A stretch of 64,000 bases of DNA. Source: Serinus canaria (Eukaryota > Chordata > Aves > Passeriformes > Fringillidae). Where the stretch lies: positions 62,915,543 through 62,979,542 of the forward strand of contig NC_066314.1 in NCBI RefSeq assembly GCF_022539315.1. The letters run 5' to 3'. The translations under genes were made by a program, and so were the position numbers. Below, one piece after another: positions 36,801-48,800 of the stretch; position 1 is the stretch's first letter, and each line of letters starts with the position of its first letter. The notes under the pieces are model-generated. The model did not search any database, had not been told where the DNA came from, and saw only the letters and a program-made list of their open reading frames with translations.

Positions 36801-39800
36801 GCCCTGACTGCAGTGACCATGAGATGGTGAGTTCAGGAGAAGGACAAAACAAGGATCACAACACTGGACTGGAGGGAAGAAGGCTTTGGCCTCTTTGGAT
36901 CTGCCTGGGACATGGGACACCACCCTAAATAGAAAGCTCCAAAGGAGCTGGGTCCTGCTCAGGGATTGTCTCCTCCAAACCCAAGAATGGTCCATAGGGA
37001 CAAGCTGGAAGTCAAGCACAGGCAGCAGGAGGCCTGCATGGATGAAGATCACTAAACTTTGACATAAAAGGGAAGTGGAAGCACTAACTTCAAAACCAAG
37101 GAGACAGACACCACCAAATATGCATCCTGGTTCGTGTGAATTTGTGTGATATATGGGTCTAATATATAAAAATCTCCAAAACAACAAGAGATATTAATCA
37201 AAATAAAGTCATCCTTGAGAGTTAAGAGGGAACAAACTGGCCCAGAATCTCAGGTCTACTATTTTCTATCTTTGTATAACTGCATTTAAAGACTTTTTCT
37301 CATAATTTGAAGCTGTGTAACTTAAATGTGATATTTGTACAGGTACTCAAATGAAAAATCTCCCAAAACATCAACAGCCACGGAAATACCTAAATGAAAC
37401 AACACCTAACACCTGCAATGAGTGAACTTGGGTTATTGCTACTGTTAATCCCAGCCAGGGGTTACTGCAAGACCTAGTGAACTTCCTTTGGATCATTCTG
37501 TACTGTTCTGTCAATGTTTTCCTTAGGATAATCTTCCTCTCCTGCCCTTCTGAAAAACCTCTCAAACAAGGAGTCTATCTGACCTGCTTTCTTACACACC
37601 CAAATGTTACATAAAGTGAAGTCACACTAGCAACCAATTCATTTCCAATCGTGATTCTTTGCAATAAGAGTAATACTGCTACATAAAATAATAATAATTA
37701 AGTCTCTTTTTAAATAAAATTTTCTAAGATGTTCCCTAAAGAAAGATGGAACAGAAGCAATGGTTTCCAAAAGAAAAAAAAAAACTGTTGGTGTTTTCAT
37801 AATGACTACAGGTTTGATAATTGGAAGAACAGAAGTCTGTTGTCAAAAGATAAAAAAGAAGTTTATTTCAAAAAGAAAGGTCACACCACAGCAACTATAT
37901 TGTTCTTAAAAAAACCCAGCCTGCTTAACTTCCAGAAAGGGATGATGATGGGAAAACATGTGTATGACCACAACGAGAATTTTCCAGTGGCAATGCAGCA
38001 CTTCTTCAAATGTGAGTGTGTGGTAAATCAAACAAATAGCAGTGAAAAGTATGATCCAGTTCTCAGTGAATCATCAAACCCAGTTGTCTGTAGACAGACC
38101 AAACATCAGGGCCTTATCAGCTAAACAATCTGTCCCAAGAATTAAATTCCTGTTCAGAGCAGTGGAAACCAGGCAGTGCTTTCCCTTCTCAAATTAAGTG
38201 TTCCCATAGTGATTTGTGAGCAAGAGAACATCACCTACTGAACAGGAACGTTAATTTTGCCATTGATGGTTTTCACTGGATTACAAATTGGAGTTTGGAA
38301 GTTTTAAAATGCAGCCTTTGCCTATCTCTAAAATTTATTTTAATATGGCTACAACAAAATTTTAGATTTCTAAGATTAAGTGACAACTAAATCTGCATTA
38401 TCTTCAAAACCTTATATGACTTACTAGCCCCAAATGACTTAAAAATATGCAGCAACTCACACCTAAGGAAGAGCTGAACTTAAAAGTTGAGATGAATAGA
38501 TATACTCTGATCAAATAGGGAAAAATATAAAACTGACATACCACCCAAGAAAATATAAAAAACAGACATCCATTTGCACCTGTTTCTCTGCTGCCTAAAA
38601 TAAGCAAGGAATTATCAGGGAAGATTGCAGCTTTATAGTTGCAAGACTGCACACAAGTCAAAACACCTAAAATTACACTTCCCACAGCAATTTTAACTCA
38701 GTTCAAGTTTGCAAGCAAAGAAGTTAGAAATATACTATATTATTCTGCCTCTTAAATAGTACAAACACTGAAGCAGGAATGTGGGAGTCATAACTCTAAT
38801 TTTATTAGCTTATATGAATTCAAGATCTCAAAGAGACCATTGCATTAAATATCCAAACAACTCTATAATACCAGTTAATAGCAATTTGTTTATTCTGTTA
38901 ATGAACCCACTGCTGCCCCTTTACTGTCTCTGGTTGTTGCAGTTACATATGGAAATAATGTTAAGAATATGAATATACTACATGGTCTGTTCAATCTTGA
39001 TTTTTTTTTTAAAGCGTATTTTATTTAGATGAAACACAGAACTTTTTAATTTTTGGTTTTACACAATGATAAATGTGGCTTGATAACTCCATTGTCATCC
39101 ATTGGTTAAATGTTAACACAAAGCAAAGATTTGGAAGTCTTCTTCCCATGCTTAGGAATAGTGATTATCACTAACCTTCAATTCTTCTATTTTTCAGAAC
39201 TACTAAATTCAGTTTTGGGCTTTTTTGCACACCTATGATGAAGAAAGCTTGAGACTAGTCCAGAACAAAACTTGCTTCATGAGAATGGTAACCCAGCTTA
39301 GAGAAAATATTTTTATGTTCCTTGCCTTACAGAGTTATTTTTTTCTATATCAAAAAACCTAAAACATATTTAATTGATGCAATTTTCTGAGAACAAAACT
39401 GTGGTAACATAACTGTCACCCTTGACTGGGGCAGAAACCAATAGGAAAATAGGTTAAAAAAAATTAGATTAGTGACTCAGTTGATGAAGATCACTGAAAT
39501 CTTCTCTCAGAACTAAGCATAGTAACTTCTTCTTTTTATTAAAAAAAGGGTCTCATCTAAACCCACCTTGTAAAAACAAGGTTTGAACAGATTAACTGAC
39601 TGGCTTTGTTACATCTAGAGCAGCTTTTGAGAATTCCCTGCCACAAGTGCCAGAAGCCAGTTAATTAGTAAATATAAAGGTGCATGAAACAGTGCATGTG
39701 CATGTAAAAGGCAGTTAGAAAAGTCTCCAGAGGCATTGATTTTATACTTTTTACTCAAACATTAACACAGCAATTTCATTTAAAAGGAATTAAGTCAATG

Positions 39801-42800
39801 CACACCTACAGGTTTGGATGCTGGCATCGGTTCCATTGGAAATTTCATCCAGAGAGTTCCCAAAGCTGTGCCAGAGGCACCACTGCAGTCTGCTTTAAAG
39901 CTCTTCAGGACAACAGCACCGATAACCAGCACTAATAACCAGTGGAAAAGGCAGAGCCAGGACAGACACCTGTCCTCAGGAGCTGCCAGCTCTGCTCCCT
40001 GTGTGGCCACAGGTAGTGACCCTTGTGTTGCAGGAGCCAGAGGAGAAAGACCAAAGAAACTGAAAGCTGTAGTAACAGAAGGCGTCCACCATTCAAGTCT
40101 CATGCAAGTAAATTTAACAGGCAGCTCTTAGAAGCATTACTCACTTTCCTCCTCTGGTTTGATTCTGGCTGTAGCCAGAAGACATCAAGAGGAAACACAT
40201 GAGCATTTCTACCAAGTTAAAGGTTATGACACTTTTATTGCCATTTTTGAAAACTGCAGTACCTGACTCAAAGAGTTATGACCATAGGCTGATAGCTGCA
40301 AACCTCAGTAGCATTTCCACTATTCGAATTCACAGTGATCTTCAAGCAGAAGTATTAACAACATGAAATCCACCCATTCTATTGTTTAGGATAACCAACA
40401 ACTTTAAGCACTGTGGTACTCTATAAATCATGAGGGGTTTAAGTTAAACTTCCTTTTATATCATGGTTAAGCACCATTTATTTCATTGAGTAAAGTGTTA
40501 CACACAAAAAAGGGAAAAAAATAGTATTAGATTATTATATTACTGTAAATTCCAGAATGCAATGCTATCAGGAATTTAAAACAAATTACTACAGCAACCC
40601 TTTAAATAAAAATGAGTAACACTGTAATAGCTATTAAAGATCATCCACAACAGCAAAAAAATTAAGTGAAGCTGAGTTACAGACACAAGCTTCTGAAATG
40701 CTGAAACACAGTTTGCTTTGCTCTAACACTGGAAGACGACTGAAAACTTCAATGAAAATTTTGTCTGGAATGTAAAACCTTAAACATGCATTTAATGGAA
40801 GATGTTAACTTTTACAATGGAAACAATTTTAATTCCACTGTCCATCATCTAATTACACTTAGCAGATTTTTATTGTGCAGCATGAATTATTCCATAGTGA
40901 AGTTAGGTAAAACAGCACAAAGAGTTGGCCACAGCACTCTAGAACATGCTAAGTCATGCTGTTAAACACAACCACTGAGCAAAGGGGTTTCCTTCCCATC
41001 TGTTTTATGAAATAGCACCTAACAAGGAAGAGTGTTCTGAGTTACAAAAGTGTAGTTAGGCAAGTGGGATACTGACTTGCATTCCTGCTAATGTAAAAAA
41101 TCAGGCTCTGATCTAAAAACCTTAGAAATTCTTGAAACTCAAAATGCTTTGCAGCAGGCCCACAGATGCTGAAAATAATATTTGTTGGACATAAATATAC
41201 TCTATAAAAAACCCTCCTGAAAAACAAAGATACTATAAGAAAGAAATTACCTGGAGTGTCTTGTAATGATCTTGATGTGGAAGCACTTTTTCTTTTTTTT
41301 CCTTCAAGAAATCCATTTCTAGCATGCTCTGTTTTTCCAGCAAATATTCCAATTCCTATAAATTTTGTAAAATAAACACATGAAATTACAAACATTTGCA
41401 AACTGTGAAAATAGAGATTCATTAAACCATTCAAACTAATTTAATTTCTGATAAATGTGATGTTTTCTCTATTAATTATCACAGAGATAAAGGGTTGTGC
41501 AAGAAAAATCTGACTGCAGTCTTTAAATTGGCACAGTATTTTCAAGTGTGAGTTATTTAAACCCAAGGCATGTCTCATGTATAAGGAATGACCTATGTGA
41601 AGGGGCCAAGGTGCCCTTAACAACATCCTCTAACTTCTTCTGAACCCTGAAGGGTTCAGGCAGCTGGACCTGTTGTTACAGGTCCCTTCCAACTGGAAAT
41701 ATTCTACTCTGTTCCAATTATTTTCATATTTTTAGTATCTTGCTCTGCCTTTCTGCACTTGAAAAGCAGCATATTAAATGGACTGTCAGCAAAAGTTTTC
41801 ACTGAAAAGGCAGGAATCCTGTGACATTTATGCATGTATGCAATGATCTCTATCTACATCTCCATGAATAAAATCTTAAAATATTCTGGGATCTTGCAGA
41901 CAGCCACTCTGGAAGGCTGCCCAACATGAACCTAGAGAGAGGAAGGAGAATAACACCACTGACAATAAACTTCAAAATTATTTGCTGTACAAAGAGCAAG
42001 TAATTTTTCTTTTTCCTTAATGCAGCCATTGCTGTTGAACATAAGCTGCTGGCACCCTTTCAGGTGCTCAAGAGCAACTATTTCTCCAAGCCTTGCAGGA
42101 AGCCAGTGTAGAAACACATGACCTGCCAGGTCACTGCACAGCTATTCAAACAAAGGCACGACTGGGAGGGTCATGAGGAGGACAGAAGGAGCAGGTCTTC
42201 TTAGTTCAACCCTGCTTTTGGACAAAAGAGTCAAAACAGTTTGAGAGACTTCACTGGTGAGATGGAAACAGACAGTGGAACACCAGTCTAAAGCCTCTCT
42301 CTCAACCTGTCTCCTCTTCCAGCCTGCATTCCTGCTTCCCTTCAACCTTTCCTTCACACCCTTAGCAAAAGCAGCCCATGGCGACCTCCTCATCCTTGGC
42401 TGGAGTTATTCACCCTCATTCTCATTTCCAAAAAGCTGAATTCTCCTTCCCCAGCACAGCTTGAGCCCTCCCAAGAAACAGTATTAAGAATAACAGAAGT
42501 TAAACTCACTCACCCGTGCCTCAGTGACCTTTTGCTAACTCAGATGTGTAACTGCAGGCACAGCCCTGCTTAGTGCTCATATTGTATTCAGGTCAGAAGG
42601 AATATGAAGAATTTAGCTACTAGAACTCCCACCCCCAAAAAAATCAAAACAAAGCTCATGCTGAGAAAGCTTGTATCTTTTTTTTTTTTTTTTTTGTCCC
42701 TTTTTTTATCAGTTAGGCTAAAAATGTGTTGGGTTTTTTTTTCCTGACAGTTTACAAAAATTCAGACTAAAATAGACACCAGACCTAAACAAAAAAAAAA

Positions 42801-45800
42801 AAAAAAGTATTTCAGCTAAATTGAGTGGTTTGCCCAGTTCTGGCCAGGCCCTAGAGAGCATCCAGAAAAGGACAATGGAGATGGGGAAGGGTTTGGAGCA
42901 CAAATCTGATGAGAAGAGGCTGAGGAAAAACAAAGACTCCAGGGGACCTTATCTCTTGTAGCCAGGTGGGAGTCAGGCTCTGCTCCCAGGACAAGGGGAC
43001 AGGACAAGAGGAAACGGCCTCAAGCTGTGCCAGGGGAGGTTCAGGTTGGACCTGAATTCCTGGAGGAATTTCTCGATGGAAAAGGGAGTCAGGCACTGGC
43101 AGGGGGTGCCCAAGGAGGTGGTGGAATCCCCATCCCTGGAAGTGTCCAGGGAATGCCTGGATGTGGCACTCAGTGCTCTGTGATGGTGACAAGGTGGGCA
43201 TCTGGCACAGGTTGAACTTGATAGTCTTAGAAGTCTAGGATTCTAAATTTGGCCAGTTTCTCTGGAATTTGGCTAATTTCTATTAAAAAAAATTAAATTT
43301 AATTTTAAAGCTCTGCCAGCTCCACCTATATTTAATTCCTATATAAATGCCAAATGTTTTCCTTCAAAATGACTATTCATACCTTTTTGATTTTTAGTTT
43401 TTCTTCTTCAGCACAGCAGAGCTTGATTTCAAGGTTTGCAACAGCTTGTTGAAGGCAGCTCTTGGGTTCATTTGTTCTCTTTGTCTCAACATCAGTTGAA
43501 GTCTTGTCTTCAATTACACTTGAAGAGGCAACTGGAATATCTGCTTGAGCCTAGTTCAGAGGAGAAAACCAGAACTGAATCATCTCTCTCAATGCCTCAG
43601 GGAAACAAACTCTCCTTGGATTAGTCATTCCATGTTTTCACCAAGTGCACACTGCAGTCCGTGGTCACAGAGAGGGAATACAAAGGGTTTGTGCTAAAAT
43701 AAATATCTTATCCTTAGGCTAACAGAATAAAAGTAATCCAGACATCTCTAAACATTTAATGACTGCTATTTCAGTAAACTGTGGAAGTACAGAAGACAGG
43801 TGAAACGCTGATGGTGAGCCCACACTTTCAGAATAGAACACAAATAAATTTGTTTAAGATATTTAAAACATTTTGTGGTATAGATAACAAAATTCAAAGC
43901 TTTATTTTCTCCCTTTTAAAAAAATAAAGGAAGGGGCAAAAACTTGTCCTTTTCACCACAAAAGAACTCCAAGGAAAAAATTGGTACATTAACTCATATG
44001 CCACTGTTTCAACAACCTGAAAGTCAAGCATGCCTGAGATTTGGATGGTGAAAAGAACATCTCAATGTCTTTATTAAAAAGAAGTTTGACTGATCTGATC
44101 TCATTCACCCCCTAGCACCTTTTATTCCAAACATACATTTAGATAATGCATTGACTGTCCCATAAATATCTCTCAAATTATTCAAATAAAGTAACAAACA
44201 AAACCAGCTGAGATCTTGAGTGTACATGAATATATAAAATACAGCAGACAAAACACAGAGAGAAAACTGCAGTTTGTGCTCTGAATTCTCCTGTAAGAAG
44301 CAAAGAGAAGCCATATGTGCCAATTCCATCTCTGAGTACTTACTACTCAAGATTAGAGTCTGGCATCACCAAAAACTGTGAGTATGGGACCTGTAACAGG
44401 GAAGGATTTTTTACCTGAAACCTCAAGAGGCTCTGGAGATAGAATTATAAAAGAACACAGTTCTACTAACTAACCCACCACCCTCTAATAGATATAAGAA
44501 TATTTTATTTTAGTTTTCTGCCCACCATTTTCCTTTTGTTTACTCCTTAGTGCAAAGTCATTTCCATTTCAAAATAATGTTAAAGGACCTGCTCTCAACT
44601 CCCTTCAACAGGACTTGCTAATAAAGTTTTTTAAGTTGGACTATTTCCTGCTTTACAGAGAATTTATAGAATGATGGGTCTCTCAGTAGCTGAACAGAAC
44701 AAGATGAGAAAAACTGAAACATGAACTACAACTACAATTTGCACTCACACTTAGTCTGAAGTAACAAAGTGTATTTTTTATTTTTCTGTAAGATTATCTA
44801 ACTAATTGACTTAATAGTTATAAAAAATACCCCTAAGCCTTAGTGTTCTGGAATAACCCAAGTGCTCTTTCCAGAGAACACAAAAGCTGAAACTGCTGGC
44901 CTAGCTCAAACAAGAAAGGTTGAAGGTTATTCACTGTAAGCCAAAATTTTAAATGGCAGGATCTGTGGTGGATGAAGAAAATCACTTTTTGATCATGCTT
45001 CCAGTAAAAGAAATTTACTAATCAAAACTTTGTCAAAGAGCCAGATGAAGAGCCTTCAACACAGAAAATTACCGTGGCTGGCATCAGTCAAAAAAGAAAA
45101 CAAACACTCCTTCCTCTCAAGGAAAAAAAAACCCATAAATTTTGGATTTACACATTTTTTTGATATCATTTGCATTAGGGAATAACTCTTCTTCATTTTT
45201 TATAGGCTTTCCACAGTACATTAGCCTGGGTACAAGCACAAAAGGGTAACTTATTAACTGATTAATTCACAATTTGTGCCTCACTCTTTCTGGAAGTGTG
45301 AACCTACAGATGCCCCTCAAAGGAAAAAGATAAGGCTCAGTTAAACCAAAACCTGTATTTTGTGAATTTTGTGTAAATAGCTCTAAAGAAATGCATTTAA
45401 CTGATCAGAAAATGAAAATGTGACTTAATCATGAAATTCAGCTTTCACCAGGAGCAGCCTTAAGACTTGATAAGTCTACCTGAAGAAGAAAAAAACCAAA
45501 GAAATGCTGAAAACAGGAGGGTTGACAAATAGCCCAAAACACTGACTGCTTCACAGTGAGGCAAGAGCCTTTTCTAATTGATGTACTACCCCACCAGATC
45601 CTGAAACAATGTACAATGAATTAACATGTCCAAATGGCCATCACTGCAATTAATGGCAGTAAAAAAACTCAGAAGGGTAAATCTATTTAAGTCTCATCTG
45701 CAGCAGCTCTTGTGATTCTGACAGAATCCTTATGATAACCTAGGCAGAAAGGCTTTTTCCTTCCTTGCTCACCTAGCTGTTTAGTTAAAAACTAAACATT

Positions 45801-48800
45801 TTCACACCTCAGAAAGAAACAAAGCTCAGTTCTCAGCAGCACTGCAGCCACCTGAGAGATTAGGAACCCATAACTAGACAACCAAAAAAAAAATCAACTT
45901 TAAAAGTAATGAGAAAAAAAACAAAGTAAAGCAAAGTACAATTTACCCTACCTAAAATTATTTTAATTATATTTAGGTAAAGATTAAATGTTAATTCTTT
46001 AATCATAGAATGGTTTGGATTGGAAGGGACCTTGAAGATCATCTTGTCCCAATGCCCTGGCATGGGCAAGGAGGGGAGGCCTTTCACTACACCAGGTTGC
46101 TTAGAGCCCCATCCTTGAAAATCCTAAAAACCTAGTTGAGAAAACATACAAGTATGACAAGCTTTAACAGTAGCCAGTTTTTCTGAGAGACCCTTCCTGC
46201 TGATATTTCCTTCATGCATGGAAGGAAATCAGCATGGAAATCACCATCAGCATGCCTTTAACTTTTAATGACTCCAATAGAGTTCTCTCTCTTGCAGTTC
46301 AGATCAAAGCAGTATGGTTTTTATCAGTTATAGGTTTCATAAACAACATAAAAATCATTTTACTTCAAAGTCTGCATCACAGAAAATCCAAGGACCTTTT
46401 GCCCTTAAAAAGCATTTCAACCTAAATGTGCACAGAAAAGATGCAACACTGATATTTAATATATAGAGTTCTCACACTGAAGATCAAAACTTTACCTGTT
46501 CTTCAGGAACAGCTGGATTTATCACACTCTTGCCTGTCTGAATAACTGATGCCACATTATCACTTGATAAAATGAAAGGGTCAGAAGGAAGCAGGCAGGA
46601 TGAAGGCACTGAGTGCTCCAGGAGAACATCAGGAGATCTATGGACTTCAGGTACTAGAAAGAGAAAACACACACAACATGAAGAAACACCCAAGAATTAG
46701 TTTTGTTTCTGGAGTCCATGCCTAGTAAAACCCACCACAAGTCTAGTCATACCAATGTAAGCTTCTGTACCTCTCACAATTCAATTGCACTGAAAAGTAA
46801 TTCCACTCACAGTGGAATTACCTGTGTTTTTCAGCAGTATTGACTTAAGGACAATCAAAATCAGACACAATAAATTTAGACTTTTAATTTACACAGAGGT
46901 TTTACAAGACAACAGCTCTCAAAAAGGATCAGTTTTAACTTTGTCTCTTTTGATTCATACAGCCTTAAAGCTTCAGCATGATCTTTAATCAGTTTCAGTC
47001 AATGGGAAAACTATACTCATAATTTCCCAGGTTTTATACATTTTTAAAGTAAAAAAAACCCACAACTGACTTAGAAGCCACATACAAACAGCTTGCCAAG
47101 ACACACAATAAAACAGCTTTTTATTTTTTAAGAGATAAAAAGACATCAAAGTAAATAACTCTAGCTAATAAAATTGAAATGGAATCAACTCTGGACTGAG
47201 AGCTCTTCTATACCAAATTACAGTTACACCATAAAAAGCTTCAACAGTGGATCAGCATTACCAATCCAGCACAACAAAAAAATCTTGGTTTTAAAAAAGA
47301 TATAAACTAAACAAACTAAATAAAAATAAAGAAAAAGAGAAATTTTTGCATCCATTGTTAATTTAACAGAAAAGTCCTGCAAGCTGTGGCAAGGTCAGCT
47401 CCAGGTGTGTCTTTGCAATAGTCAAAAAAGCACATCCAGTTGTTTCAGAAAAAGCAGCTCCCATTATTACTACAACTCTGGGAACATGTAAAAGATGCCA
47501 CTAGCCTGGAGCAAGGCTCAGCCTCTGGATATCCCTGTTTCATACTGCACAAGTGCTCAGCATACACCAGAGGGTGTAACTGGCCTCCAGGCATTCAAAA
47601 GGACACACTAATCCTTGAATCCAGGCACTCTCTGTCCCACCTTCTTCAGCTGCCAGTGCTAGGATTCAGCTCTAACACAGAGGAACATGCAAACCACACT
47701 GAATGAAAAGAAGAAAGAAAATAGACCATGAGGCAGAAAAGCATCAGTAGGGTAACTGCAATGATAGATCTGGATGTGGCCAAAAAAATAGGAAAAAGAA
47801 AAAATCACAGCCCAGCAGAAGATGGAAACTTGGCTAAAAAGCCTAGAGGAGATTATTTCAGAAAACAGAACAGGAACCAGTTTAGGTAACTGCATTTTAA
47901 CAGTTAATATTAACTAATATTAACTCTTCTCCAGAACCAGAAGCAGGACTTTTTTGGCTTTCTTTTAAATACCTTAAGATAAAACTGCCCTCCCATTCCA
48001 AATGTCTCCTTTCAAAGGCAGCTTCCTATAACAATTACCTACTCTGTTCAAGTGACAGTGAAGTGACATAGAAGATGATCTTTCTGTAGCTAAACAAACT
48101 TTAAAGTCTCAGCTTTATCTTATCACTTAATGGCCTGAGTCTCAGTTTTAAATCAATTTCCATCTGATGGAAAAACAGCTAAAATAATGTTCCAGGCAAT
48201 TTCTGACCAAGCAGGCAAGTGGTTCTCTTATTAAAACTGTCAGTTCACATGGAAAAACTGACCATGATCCTTGTGCTGAGAGTGTTCAACCTTTGGTGAG
48301 GATTACCATAGCACAGGCATAGTTCACATATCAATCATTTATCACAAAAGTTAAAATAGCCATGGAGACTGGGCACCTATGAGGAATGTAGACTTGCTGA
48401 GATTAGAGCTTTAGGTATTCACATATTTTGGGGTGTCCAATCCTAGAGATAAAACTGCATTTTTCAGATAGTGGAGTTTTATGGGGAATCTTCTACAATC
48501 AGGTGGAGCTCTCAGTATTCTAATTATGGTAATGAATGCCTTGCATCTTGAAGGGGAGAGAAAACCAAACCAGAAACAAAATCCCCACCCTTTAAGTTGC
48601 CAAAATGAAACCTAGGAAATGAGGAGCAATCACTGGTGAGCTCTTCTGAACATTTAGGTTTAAAATTTTCAACTAAACACATGACCTTGCAGAAGACAAG
48701 AAAAGGTGGCAACATTCCAAGGTATCAAACATCTTTTTTTACAAATCCTTTTCACTTTTCAGCAATGCTAAAGATTCATAAATTAGACATTTCTAGAACT

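Larger units (their letters stand above)
21695..41250 (-). other. CCDC91: CCDC91 intron 5 (19,556 bp)
   Basis: The largest intron fully contained in the window, between exon 5 and exon 6. It holds most of the repeat load: TA/TG array at 21855-21898, a 32-bp duplication at 23829-23892, a long sense CR1 at 25365-26290, antisense CR1 at 28545-29097 with a CCAT array, a 21-bp hairpin at 32220-32272, a poly-G tract at 35031-35044, and interrupted CR1 plus LTR-like sequence at 35650-37110. It also holds the unexplained ORF at 39795-40103. About 26.3-28.5, 29.4-32.2, 32.3-35.0 and 37.2-39.7 kb show nothing recognisable. Confidence 0.9.
41356..43382 (-). other. CCDC91: CCDC91 intron 4 (2,027 bp)
   Basis: Between exons 4 and 5. 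It contains a short CR1 3'-end relic (41660-41715), a T18/A16 pair (42678-42806) and a CR1 3' fragment (42830-43243) ending 140 bp before the exon 4 donor. 41716-42677 has no recognisable element. Confidence 0.9.
43551..46495 (-). other. CCDC91: CCDC91 intron 3 (2,945 bp)
   Basis: Between exons 3 and 4. The only recognisable elements are an antisense CR1 3' fragment at 46002-46125 and an imperfect hairpin at 46199-46233. 43551-46000 shows nothing recognisable. Confidence 0.9.

Noticed and set aside
37729..38124. 131-codon ORF on the plus strand
   Set aside because: Lys/Asn/Phe-rich composition of random AT-rich sequence; no recognisable motif.
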